NCBI GenBank assembly: GCA_022316685.1
Contig: JAKJHU010000005.1
Coordinates: 14,734,707-14,798,706 of the forward strand
Length of the DNA: 64,000 bases
Direction of reading: 5' to 3'
DNA from: Progne subis subis
Taxonomy: Eukaryota; Chordata; Aves; Passeriformes; Hirundinidae
The notes beneath the pieces are model-generated. The model did no database searches, was not told the origin of the DNA, and saw only the letters and a list, made by a program, of their open reading frames with translations. Both the position numbers and the translations under genes were made by a program. Within the stretch, counting starts at the first letter, position 1. Each line of letters opens with the position of its first letter. Positions 23,862 through 36,537 of this stretch are shown here, in pieces.

Positions 23862-26800
23862 TCCCTATGTTTTATAGCCCCAGAAGGCTTGTTTGAGAGT
23901 TGGGGATGTTTGATGATGACTGGAAAGATTGTGTTAACAGAGGGAAAAGCAAGTTCTGTGAAAGAAAATATCGTGTGCCATGTAAATTTAGTAAAAGACT
24001 ATTGGAAAGACAGTTTAGTTTACCATAGGTAAAAGTGATTTTGAAAGAAGTGATGGTTAAGGAAACCTAGCGCTTGCTCTCACTTTCTAAGGAAGATTCA
24101 AAATTTTTAAAAATTCCAGCAGATAAGATGGAAAACAAGATGTTTTTCTATGTAAGATATAGTTAGACATGGAAGTTCCTTAAGTATGCTACTGAAAGAG
24201 CAGGAAATGCCATGGGAGGAAGAACAGAAGAATTTCACAGTTTGAAGCTCAAAAACTTATCAACATGGTGAATGCCTCCCCCTAGACCAAAAAACCACTG
24301 TATTTCTGCTCAAAATACTGCACTTAAAGAAAACATAAGGAACAAGAAAAAATATCATCACAATGCAGGGTAGCATGCGTGTCTGGACACCAGAACTGGA
24401 AGGCAAACTGAGCTCTTTGGGGGTTGGAAGATCAACTGCACTGGTTTTGGAGTGCAGCATCTGAAACACCATTAAGAAAGCATGCAAGGCTAAGAATAAG
24501 AGGAAGATTTTTTTCCAAGTCAAAGATTGGTACCAAATAAGCAAACACAGGCCTACCCCAGTGGAGCAACAGCCTATCATTGTGCAGTCTTACCTCTCAC
24601 TTGGCATCTCCACAGCAGCATTACCTCATCTTGGCTACTTTGGTTGTAGAAGAGCAGAGGCAGAAACATGCCCCTAAGGTCACATGCAGACTTAGAGGTT
24701 ACATTACAGAGTACCTGCATTGCAGCCAGCAGTAAACAATCTCTGTCCAAGTAAGTTTTCTTCCAAGCTGCCATGTGTCCAGCACATGGGGAATGCCCTG
24801 GGGAATCAACACACTCAAGGGCAGAATGTGCAGGAACACACACAAGGGAGAAGCGTCAAGAGCAGTGAAAAATTCACCCTTAATCAGCTGTGTGTTTTTC
24901 ACAGGCTTGAAACAGAGTTTGTAAACGCAGAGCTCCAACACCCCAGCTGTAGCAGGATCTTGATGAGACATCCTACCTCTGAAGGACAGCTGCACTGCTG
25001 AGAGACTCCCTCCCTGCACACAGACATTGGGCCTTGACTAAAAATGGCTGGCACAACGTTAGCCCATGCTGCCCTGCGTGACCAGACTTTTCCACCTGGG
25101 GGAAGGTCACGAATCAAAATGATGACAGGACTTTTGCACTCCCAGGTTCCTCACAACATGGCTAACTACAAGAACTGAACTCAGCAGAGAGCAGCACAGG
25201 GAAAACACACCCTGGGGCAGCAGAGAATGGTGCCCAGGTAGATGGCTGGGCAGGAAATTAGTTTAACCATTCATTCCTGAAGCCACAGCATTCACATTTG
25301 CTCAGGAAAAATTGCTGAGGGGATCCAAAAGCCCTTCAGTGGTTCTCATGGTCAGCCAAGAACTGAGACTAGGAAACAGTAACACCGCCCATCTTCAACC
25401 ACAGAAGAGAGAGCTGCTGCAGCTTTGGGGCCGTTCTCCCCTTCTCACAGGGATGGGGCAGAGACACCCTTGGGACACCCACATGGGTTTTCAGTGAGGA
25501 GCGAGGAGGAGGTCAAGCCACTGCTGGACAACGAGCAAAGTGAAGACGGCTTTGAAGGGTAGCTTTGTAATGTTTTTTGCATTACGCTGCTGGCTGGACA
25601 GCAGCATGGAGCATCTGTTTCCAGCTACAGAACTGCTCATGGAAAATACTCTGGCGATGGCAAAGACTCCCTTCCCCCTCCCCGAGACTCCCCCCACACC
25701 TCACAGGGCTGGATTGCAGGTCCCACCGCTCAGGGCATTTTGCCTGTAATCACTGGCAGTAGATTTAGACGTGTAGTCCAATTATGTCCCAAAATTTGTG
25801 ATTATAACAGAATGATTTATGCCGCAAATGAAAGAGCTAATGGGTCACAAGACTTGTCTTCCTGTGTTTCTATTTGTTTCCCTAATGTGGTTTTTTTTTT
25901 TTCTCTTTCAGTTTTGGGGAGTTGGAGTTTGGGTTTTGTTGTTGGTTTGGGTTTTTTCCTGTCAGAGGAGCTGCCTCCTCATGGCTTGACTGTACCAGGC
26001 AAGAGGGAGGAGGTGTGCCAGCAGGAAGCAGTGACTCGACGTGTCTTGTACAGTTAATTGGTTTTGATTTATGAGCTGTAGGCAGATGGTGGCTGCAGCA
26101 CATTGAAGATTCTTTAGGAAATAACACATAGATTTTTCCCTCCAGTGCCTGAAAATATTGCATCCTGAATAAAAAGTTTGAGACGGCACAGCCCAGCACC
26201 AGCACTGTGGCAGCACCTGTGTACAGCCGATGAGCTTAGGCTTGTTGTTTTTCAGGGCTTTTGTTGCATGAAGGCAGCTAAAGAAAAGCACAATGGTTCC
26301 AATGAAATCAGAAAAGCTGATGACAACAGATGCTTGCTCCCTCTCACCCTGTGCAACACTATCTCCCTATCTATTTATCTTTCCTGAACTGGTGAGAAAC
26401 CTCAAAGGAAAAAGAACAAAGTAAAAGCAAACAGAATCTTGGAAGAGAAGAAGAGCTGCTGCTATGAATAAAGGATGCCAGATGGGAAAATCACAGCACA
26501 GAAATGCAGCGTGAATCACTACAGCAAGAAATACGGCTCTTCTGGTATACCTGGACCACCGAAGGCAGACGTAGTTGCAGACACCGTGTGTCAGAAGCTT
26601 GGCATATACTATTACTATTACTAAATATTTCATCACAGGTTACTTAGAACATCTGGTTACAGAAAATGTTTGCAGGAAGACTGAGCAGCTCTCTGGATCT
26701 CACTGCTGACAACTGTAGAAAGGCAGATAAAACCTTTAATTCTGCTCATGACATGAGGACTCCACCATCAATGTGTTTCCACCTCAAACAGACTTGGCAT

Positions 26801-29800
26801 GGAATGCTGCAGGTGTGAAAGTCTACTTGGGTTCAAGTGACAGCTTTACACACTCATGAACCAGCTATTACATACTCACCTCCAGCTTATACCCAAATTT
26901 CTGGAGGATAGGGAAGCATCCCTGTGCATTTGCCCCAGTCTTACACCATTCCCTGGCTTCAAGTATGAGTAATGGTAGGGCTCATCTTGCTGGGCTGGGT
27001 GAATCTCTGCTCTGAGCACTTGGTTGGCCTTATGTTCCTGTAAGATGCGTTTTATGGCAAGTCTGGTCAATTATCGGTAGATCATTTCCACCCCTCCTCT
27101 AAGACCTTCCTTCCATGAAAGAGCATATCAGATGTTATCTACACAGTAGTTTCCACCGGTGTGGTAGCTATTAAGTGTTTTAATGAGTCTAATTGAGCCA
27201 ATGAAAGCTTATACACAGCCACAAAGTGCTGTAATACTCTCTTTGAACTTTTTTTTAATAATTATTTTCATCAAATGAAAATAAGTCAGAATAAGCCACT
27301 TTTTACCCCCAGTAGCCTACACCTATGCTGTCCTATATAGCCACACCAGGTAAAATATACAATGTTAATTAATCCCTGATACTTTGCATGGAGAGCAGGC
27401 CTTTCTTGCAGTTCCTTGGGGATGCTTTGTTCAGCACCATGAAACCACAGCTGCAGCTGTGGACAGAAATTCTTGAGAGACTATATGGAGGATACAAAGT
27501 TAGGGTCTATCTAGCATGTCACTGTGTATGCCACAGGGTTCCAGCAAACCCCTCCCTGGTTGTTGGGGGTGGAAATACTGCAGCATTGACACTCTGCACT
27601 CACAGCTCAGATTTGAGGAGGTAGAGAGACATCTTTTCCCTGGAAAGGCTGCTTGGAGTTACAGAATGCCTTCAAGGCATCCACTCCCCATATGGGATGA
27701 GCGCTTTGTTCCACTCCAGTAAGGAGAGCAAACTTAACTTGGATTTTGGACTGCTTTAGAATACAAGTATAAATAGGAATTATACCCAACACGTACTTCA
27801 CTCCTTGCAGTGACAGAATGTGCTTAAAATTGTTCTTTCCATTTGTCTGTCCCTGCTTCCAGTAAAATGATTCAACCTTGCACACAATTCAGAGCTTGAA
27901 CCTTTGCAGGGGTTATTTTACATGCACGTGTTTGCAGAGATGAGAAACTCTTCTGGCCATAAGGCCGTACTTGATGTTTGAAACAAAATCATATGGAAAA
28001 TATATTGCAAAGAACCATATTGGGAATCTTAAAGCTTCAAAAATACAGTATTTAAAGCAGCTGACTTCTATTGAAGAACAGTGCAGAAGAAGTTGGTAAA
28101 GACTCATATCCCAAACAAATCCCCAAACAGAAGACAACTCCCTTCATAATCCCAGATTGATCCCAGCCTCCTAACACTACAAGCAATATACACCTGAAGG
28201 TCAAAGCAACCAGCTTTACCAGGTCAACACGTTCAAGCCGCCCTTGTGCTCAAGAAAAGAAAGCATTGAAAGCCTCCTGGGCTCATCACGAGGAGCAGGA
28301 CTGTGCCAATCCACACCATCAAAGAAGTGGAGCAAGAGCACAGCTCTTGTTGGCACCACTTTGTGTAACTCTGCCCGGTGCCTGCTGCTCCAGAGCACGA
28401 GCACAGCCTCTGCGGGCCGGCTGCCGGGGAGCCTGTGGTGCCGAGTGGTGGTGCCTTCGCCCATTGGTGGCACGGATCCATCCGTGACCTTGTCACCTGC
28501 AGGTGGGACAGCTGCCTTGGCCTCCCCCAGGCCGCAGCTCCAGAGCAGCGGGGGCAGAAGCCGGTGAAGGCTGAGCCGTGTCCCTGCCCAGGGCACAGGG
28601 AGGGGGGAGCAGAGCCTGGGAGTCCCTTTCCCACAGGCTGGGTTTCTGGGAGCAGTGCGGTCCCCATCCAGTGGCTCCTGCCAGCACCGCTGTTTTCTCT
28701 CTGGGCTTCTCTTGGCTTCATCCTGTGCAGCTGTGCTCTCCACATCAGAAGGGACTTTTCACAGAAAAGTGAAATTAGCAAAAATAAAGATAGTTGAATG
28801 CATTTTGTTTCACCAGAGAGAATGTTTGTGGTTAGCAAATAGACATGAAATGTTATAACATAATTTCTAACAGTACCCTATAGAGATGACTTGTCTGTTA
28901 AACATGAAATAAAACTGGCAGGAAACCACCATATTGACTTAATGAGGCATAACATTAACTGACACCAAAAAGCAACTTAGTTAAGGAGTAGAAAACTTTA
29001 CAATCTCAGTTATTTGAAAAATACAGAGGTAGCCCAGCAATTAAATTAAAAGTGACCATTAGGGTGATTTGTACCATTCAGTTCACTGCAATTAAACATG
29101 ATGCCATGAATACACTGGGTTGGAATTTCTTTGACTCCATTATTCTCCTGACCAGTCCTGATCAAAAAAATATTTAAATACTAACTGCCAGTTGAAAACT
29201 CTGCACTGTTTGGCAATATTCATTTAGAGATATTTCTAGCTGAGCCAATTAAGGCTTCAGAGTTAATGGAGCACATATCTTCCCAGTCCATAATGATACA
29301 TACATTCTTGACATACTCTGTGGCTCAAACTGGATAACTAGAGGTACTGCCTGGGTCTACTTGAGGCCCTGGAAGCAGGTATTGTTAATCCTATCTGTCA
29401 TTTAACTGGGATTTTGCAAGAACATCTGTGCCCCAAAAAAGGTGAAAAATACAGTAAGATGCTAAGCTAAAAGATGGTTTCTAGTTCATGCCTATGTTTC
29501 TGTACTGTGTTCAGCCTGGCCCTGACTTAACTCCTTGTGCCATGGGGCCCAGAAGAGCCTCACAGTCTCTGCTGTTCTGCCTGTCATAAGTAGCTTTGTG
29601 GAAAATCACAGGATGCTCAAATGGCTGGTGAGACGGATCAGCGTGAAATCACAGAGAGGTGAACTTCACTTGTTCATGCTGCAAGCAAGCCCTTGCAGCA
29701 GTGCAGCTGTTACTATTTTAACTGCAATACCAGAGTCCCAATTCCTGATTGTTTGTGTTGGGAATCTAGGGTACCAGATCATCTCTTGATGACTGTCAGA

Positions 29801-31717
29801 AAAGGGCTGGTATAACTTCACCTTGAGGTGGTGCGTGATCTCAAAGTATACCGTAAGGGCCTGTCCCATAACTGAATGAGTCCTGACCCTATTCCTCTCT
29901 ATTCTCCCCACTGTCTGAGGTGTCTCCTTTTTATACGTCTCCTCTAACAGCACAGTTAGCCATTTGTTCACTTTTAGATGTACAGCTTCCCTGAGAGAGT
30001 CAGCAATTACCCCCTTCTTTGCTAAAGACAAGCACAACCCATGTTGGGGTGTCAGGGTTGCTTCCAGCTGCCTCTTTGTCTGGCTGATGCAACACTTCAA
30101 ACACCCCTGGTGTGCAACAAGAAATACAGCTACTGTAAGCATTTTCCCAGTACTTAGCCACATAAAGAGAGAAAGGTGGGAATTTTTTGGTAGTGGTGTG
30201 CGTTTAAAGAGTGTCTAGTCCCATGGGTTATAGCAAGTACCTAAGTCTCTTAAGTGATAAAATATTATAAGGAAATTAATTAGGAAAACAAAGTAATTAT
30301 ATGGAGTAAATTTATAAGAGCAATTGATTCAGCCATCCTCCTTAAACTCCAGAGCTGTGGTGCCATTTGTCTAAAGATAGAAGGCTTCAAACGTCAGCAC
30401 ACAAAGTTTTATATGCTTTTTCCCTAAGGCTAAACTAATGAAAAATTTCTGCACTTTCCTGGAGTTAACAGGTCACATTTATCATGCTGCCACTTACGCT
30501 CACGAACTAGCAATTTAACTGTTCCTAACTGGCTTGGTTCAGCCCTCCTGAAACTGGAGATGGGCTGAGGTTTTTATGCAACCTTATCTGCTGGAAGTGA
30601 CTAATGTTAGAGTAACACAGGACTACAATCTTGGCATTCTGGAAAGCTGGTGAGATCCTATCCCCAAATTCTCCTTAAATGCTGCTGCTAATTTCAGGAG
30701 TATTTGTTTTATTACTATGATTTATATATATAGCTCCCAGATAAGTTAACCACAAAGGAAAAGATAATTGACAAATTCTTCACTAGTCTTCTGCGTTGTT
30801 TTTTCCCCTCCTGGGATCAAAATTTCTTTACAAAAAGAGATGATTATTCTCTCCCCGCAGCTATAAATTCCTCAGCCAGCTCCTCTGTTACCATGAAGTC
30901 TGCTGGGCATATTCCAGAATTATTTCTGAAGTTTTCTCAAACTTCCATATAAGTCCAAAAATTCCATAGTCCTGCTCCATGCCAGCACGACAGTCGACCC
31001 TTACTGCTTGGAATAAATTCTTGAAACACTCAGTTCCGCTGATGTGGAGTAGCCAGTTAAATTAAGGGCACAAAATCTACATAGTGCTTTGGGAAAGCCC
31101 TGCCACAATAATCACATCCAGCTCTCCAGAAGCTTCAGTTCTTTGTTGCAAACCAAGCTGCCCCAGAAACCGTGGGGGCAGAAAGCATCCAGCCGTCACC
31201 ACGTAGCCTAACACTGGTCACCGCCAGAGGAAAGGGTGTTGGGGGGCAGTTATAAAAAAGACTGGGGGGAAAAACCCCAATATCTGTGCAAAAATACATG
31301 AATGGTACAAAACAAAATAACGCTCCTCCATCGGAGGCAAATAAATCACTCCCAGGCTACAAGTCAAGCATGACTTGAAGCATTTTATGAAAATAGATGC
31401 AGCATTCCTAGCATGGTGGTGTCCACAGTGAGAGCTTCCTACCAGAGCCTGGTGTCCTAGGCATGGTGTGGCTCCCACGCCTACCACAGACTGGATGTGC
31501 AAGGCCAGTGTCTGCTCATGGCCTGTGCATCCCTGCTCCCTGCTAAAAGAGCACGTTAGCCAACAATAACACTGTTTGTTTTGTTGCCATCTCAGTAGAC
31601 GCTCTAATAGGGCTAATAGGAAAAAGAAACCTCACCAGAGAAGGGAAAGGTCAGAAGGCTAATAAAATAAATGTAGTTATTGTGTGATCCTTTGGCAATC
31701 CATAACAGAGTGCTATT

Positions 31718-31723
31718 TTCCCT

Positions 31724-31754
<31 letters not shown>

Positions 31755-31755
31755 C
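31718..31755. repeat. T-rich tract
   Basis: About 38 bases almost all T with two C. Confidence 0.85.
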
Positions 31756-32316
31756 CTCAGCAGCATGAGAATCTTCTAATGAATCCAGAATGAAATTTCA
31801 GCTTTCATGCAAAGTTTATTAGTGACAGTCACACCATTGCAGAATTAGGAATACTAGAGATTTAGGTTTACACTTGTTAGATTCCCTCCTCATTTCATCT
31901 CTCTAGGGTTTTCTGAATTTTTCTTCCAGTTTTTCTTCAGCTCTGGCTATCAAAGAGAAGCAGTGTCATACATGACAAAACGTTGGCCAAATAGATAAAT
32001 TTACATTGAGAGTTCTGTGTTGTTCTTGAAGGGTGCAGCTGGCCAGCTGTTGCCCTTTTAATAGCACCGCCCGTCTAGGTAATTCATGGTTGGTTGCTCT
32101 TCAATCTAGCGAGTGTTCCGCTGTTTATAATCAAATACCTGCTGAAGTGTTTGGCTGATTGAGGGCTTTGAGTCAACAAAACACAGCTTGATAAATGGTT
32201 TTCTTCAGAGCACACTCCTCTCCAGCACTATGCTGACACCACGGCATGCTGGATTCAGGGACTGCCATTCCTAAATGTCTAAGTGTACCTACACACCTAT
32301 ATCCTGTGTCCCTGAG

Positions 32317-32390
32317 AGTCACAAGCAACACACATGGCTGGAATTTGATCCTCACAAGTGACACACACAGCTAGAATTTGATCCTCAAAG
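32317..32390. repeat. Imperfect tandem duplication, about 36-bp period
   Basis: The unit contains GGCTGGAATTTGATCCTCA, repeated as AGCTAGAATTTGATCCTCA 36 bases later, both preceded by CACAAG/CACACA. Two copies only. Confidence 0.8.
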
Positions 32391-34244
32391 CAGTAGCAAA
32401 ATCACTACAGCGCTGGGAAAGATGTCCCCGTGGATAAGGGGTTTAAACGCAGATGCTGCCTCTTCTCTAGGAAGGCTGCTCCTGTACTCCTCTGCCTTCC
32501 AGGAGGAGTCAGCAGCCTGGGGCTATGGATGAGTGGGCCCCTAGGGAAGGCCTAACTGGTACCCCAGTGCCTGCCCTTCATTCAGGTTGGACACACAACC
32601 GAGGCAACAAATCCCCCAGCACTGCCAGCCTTTGGCTCTTCTCATACCCAGTGGAGGGACAGATGTGACTCTGAAGCCAGGCAGCTGATGTAAAGGGTCC
32701 GAACACAGGCCATGGTATCAGAAATAGCACAGCACAAGCTTAAGGAGAAAGTAGCCTGAAAAGTTGCAAAGTTAAGGAGGTTTGGTCCCAGGAACCACAA
32801 GAGGAGGCCACCTGCTGCAGTGAAACTCTCTCAGATCTGCAGCAGGATGACTCAGGCCAGCCCTCTTCCCTGCTATGGACTCCTACAGAGCCATCGGCTG
32901 AATCAGCAGCACCTGCAACCTCCCTAAAAGCCCAAAGACATTGCCTAGTTTAAAAATCTGTCAAACGCAGGAGAAGGCTACATCCTGACTTCTTGTATGG
33001 CAGGCTGATGCAAGAAAACACACCCAGTCCCCATGCCCTGGGGTGGAAGGAGGGCAGTGTTTGGGTGTGATACAAATTCCCTTCCCAGTACACTACACTG
33101 TCATTTCAGCCATCCCTCTACAGCAGTGGAGCTTTTTCCTAGGCAATGTTTGTTACTTTAAAGGGTCCACTTTGTGGCTTTTCACATCAGTCATTACTGA
33201 AGTTATGTCAAGATCACAAAAAAGCCCTGCATTTGTAGTTTCATCTGTATATATGCTTCACGGGTAACCATATATCCTGCCTCAACTTTACTTCTTTATA
33301 AAAACAACAGCCTGAGATTCTCCACAGAGTCAATGGGATCCTGTGATTAATTAACAGGATATTAAGCATCACTCAGAGGTGCTTTTATCCTCTGCACACA
33401 GCTCTGGTGAAGGCAGGACAAGGAGAGATGTAAGGACCAGGCTGACAACCATTCATTCAAAGGGATGCTGAAAATAAAGCAGGTTCATAGATCTGCTACA
33501 AGAAAAATCTCATCTTTGGCTGGAGTCCCTGTTCATACAATTGGTGACAGAGCATGAAAGCAGAGCTCAGTTAAACAAAGCAAACCATAGGAACACAAAA
33601 CTAGTTTGTGAACATCTTAAGTTTTTAGCCCACATAAAAACCTATTGCTCATCATGTATTATCTATCCTCCTGGCAACCCAGGTCTCCTGCCTACATTAG
33701 TAGTACAGCTCCTTAGTTCTCCCTGAAAGTTTCCTATCCAAACTCTTTCTACTATGGAAAAAACAAAAACAAAAAAAAATATATTACATCAGTGTGATTG
33801 AGAGGGAGATCAGTTATTGCTGTCCCCAAAAAAAGAGATCATAATTTCTTTCTGAGGCTCTCTTGTATCACACAGAATTGGTTGGCCTTGAAAAGCCTGA
33901 TAATTCCATACACTTTAGTGCAAAGTCAGACTAGCCACAGACATCCTTCTCTACTGGGTTACACACATTAGAAAGGGAAAGGCAAGGATTTGATCAAATC
34001 TCTCAGCCTCTGCAAGGAGAGAGAACTCAACTTCTCATCAGGGAGAAAGACAGAAAGAGTAAACAAATTATGTAGGAAACGAGAGAGGAAGGAAAAAAGG
34101 TTAAATTTACAGGCTTTAAAACACAAAGAGACACTGTGATCATCCATTTTGTATAGATTCCTGCATAAGCCAGGCCACAACATGATTGATTACCTCCAAA
34201 TAAAGAGGTGGTTAGTTCCTCTACAGCTGTAATTACAGGTGTTT

Positions 34245-34345
34245 TCAGAAAAAACAAAAACAAAAACAAAAACAAACAAACAAACAAACAAACAAACAAA
34301 AAAAAACAAACAAACAAAAAAAAAACCACCACCAAAAAACACCCC
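34245..34345. repeat. (AAAAC)n to (AAAC)n array grading into A/C-rich tract
   Basis: AAAAC repeats then AAAC repeats then A-runs with CCACCACC. Several spurious open frames cover it on both strands. Confidence 0.95.
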
Positions 34346-36074
34346 AACACTTACTTGTATGCTAATATAGCAGTATTTTACCAGCATCACCCATTCATAT
34401 TTTGGGAATATATTCCTATATCCTGTTCCAGATGCTGGATGTGAACTTGTGCAAAAAAATACCTCAGATATGGTTAATACATTCACCAGGGAATCTCAGA
34501 AGAATATGGGATTTCCCAAATCTCTTTGGTAGAGAACATATACTGCTATTCAAACTACTTCTAAGTCAGCATTCCTCTGGGGAAGAACTATCTCAGATGT
34601 TTCTGCAAGCTCTCATTATCATGGCAGTACTTATGGCTGTGCCTCAAGGGAGCAAGCAGACAGCTTCATCTATCCCACACCCAGTAAGCAGTTCCTGGAC
34701 TCTACTTACACAGCGGGTTCTTTTAATACTAATTTTATCTCAGGCCAAGGGTTCAGGCAATGACCTTCTAGACACCACCACAGCCCCAGCAATAATTGCT
34801 TGGACTGTTAAGCCACATTAAATTTCATAACCTTAGTCTGCTAAATGATACTGAAAGAAGAGTGAGAAGCCATGAGGTCACAGCTGTTCTGATCCAGCGT
34901 TATCAGTCAGACATTCACAGTCCATTTTCATGCTGCTGGGGCTCCTAAGGACTCTATCAGCTCCCAAGGAAAAAATACAAAACTCTTCTCAAGATACTCA
35001 AGCCTTCTCCAAACACATACAAATCTGATGTGTTTTCAGAAAGCAGCAGCATTTTTTCTGGTCTCTGCTGCTTTTGTTCCTTCTGAAATATATTGATGTC
35101 CTATGTCTTAAGGAAATTGCAGTTGAAGTTTCCTGTAGGACTTGTTAAGAATGGAAGTTTTATGTGCTGAGGATGCAGGACAAGTCCAGCAGGCACTACC
35201 TCAAGGGCTTCTGCAGCTCTAGAGATGTGTTGAGTCTTGCCTGATAGAGAGGTCTGTGAAATGCAGCAGGCTTTTTATTCCATGACACTCTTGGCTATGA
35301 ATACTCCATGTGAACAATTTAACATAAATCACAGAGAAATGTATTTGTTCAGAATTTAGACCTCTACATACCGACATATGAGAGAGCTCAAGAAGCAGAT
35401 GGGGTTACCATTGTCTGTTCTCTCTTTTGCCACATGGCAAAGAAAGTGACATAAAATGGGTTATTTTGTTTCTATGGAAATAAATACCATCTCCTGCTGG
35501 AAGTGCTCTTCTCTGCCTTGTGTAGACGGTGGCTGGACACACAGCTGTCTGATGGATTCATCCAGCTGCTCTGCTTGAGTCACGAGGATCTGGGCTGTGC
35601 AACTCCTGTCACTCAGGGAAGGTGGATGTTGGAAGTTGGAATGTCAACACATCAGACAATAAACTCCACAAGCAGCTACAGGCTTTTCTGGGAGCTTTTC
35701 CTTTGGTGATAAGGAGCAGCTAGCTCTAAAGAGAGCAGAGGGTCCCTACATTCATTAATGTTACCCAGTTTCATGTTAGTTCAATTTGAGAGTGAAAATA
35801 ATGTGGCAATAGGATACTGAGTAGTCTAAGTGGGGTCTCTCTGCTATTTGACATATTTTTTCTTAAAAATTACTGCAGACAAGGCTGGGGCATGCTTGAT
35901 AATCCTTGACTGAAACCTGAGTATTTGACAGCTGATGACAATGGAGGTGACGGGTTGTTTTGAGTGGATGGTGGTGATACAACTAACTTCTGTGGGCAGC
36001 TTTAAATCTTCACCAAAAATATCCTGCAACAGACAACCAGCACACTGGCCTTCTACAAGTACCTTTTCTTTTTT

Positions 36075-36099
36075 GGGTGGCGGGGCGGGGGGGGGGGGG
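36075..36099 (+). repeat. G-rich tract ending in G13
   Basis: GGGTGGCGGGGC followed by 13 consecutive G; quadruplex-capable. Preceded by a T-run, so on the minus strand it looks like the C-run/A-run tracts found elsewhere. Confidence 0.9.
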
Positions 36100-36505
36100 T
36101 TGTTTTCCAATTATATTCTTTTTCTGATTTCTTCGTTTGGGCTTTTTTCTCAGAAGTTTTACAAATTTTTCACCGTTTTCAAGAACTTTGCAAATCAGTA
36201 AAAAAGACAAAAACAGAGCCTTTTTCCTCTCCCTGTCTCTTCCACTGCATGTATTTTTCTGGTTAAGGTGAAGGATAAAACCTGATTGTTCCTCCAATAG
36301 AAGGTGAGGTTAAGTAGCTTCAAAAAAGAAAATTATTATCGCCATTTTCAGGCTACAGTATTTTTTTCCTTTGAAAAAAACCCCAAACTACAAAAAAACA
36401 GTGTTGGGACTTTCCAATAATTTTCTCCCTTTAATCTGCAGTCTGACAGGTAGTTCTTTTTTTCTTTTTCACTTATTTTTCACGTTACTGGTTCCTACTT
36501 TGTGT

Positions 36506-36537
36506 TAAATTTAATTTTGCACTAAATTTAATTTTGC
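36506..36537. repeat. 17-bp direct repeat TAAATTTAATTTTGC
   Basis: Two perfect 15-base copies at 36506-36520 and 36523-36537. Confidence 0.85.

Larger units (their letters stand above)
20083..34244. other. Intergenic DNA, no gene recognised
   Basis: Apart from the CR1 fragment, TCCTC array and inverted repeats, nothing can be named. About 28,240-28,700 is a GC-rich patch with some CpG. Stretches near 22,140-22,340, 25,740-25,850, 27,150-27,300 and 31,960-32,170 look like possible conserved non-coding elements by base composition and dense homeobox- or E-box-like motifs, but this is only an impression. Confidence 0.55.

Noticed and set aside
23670..24032. 120-codon Leu-Ser-Ser-Pro repeat protein
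   Set aside because: Direct translation of the (TCCTC)n microsatellite.
34027..34486. Phe/Val/Cys-rich membrane-like frames on the minus strand
   Set aside because: They translate the (AAAC)n array; hydrophobicity is a by-product of T-rich codons.
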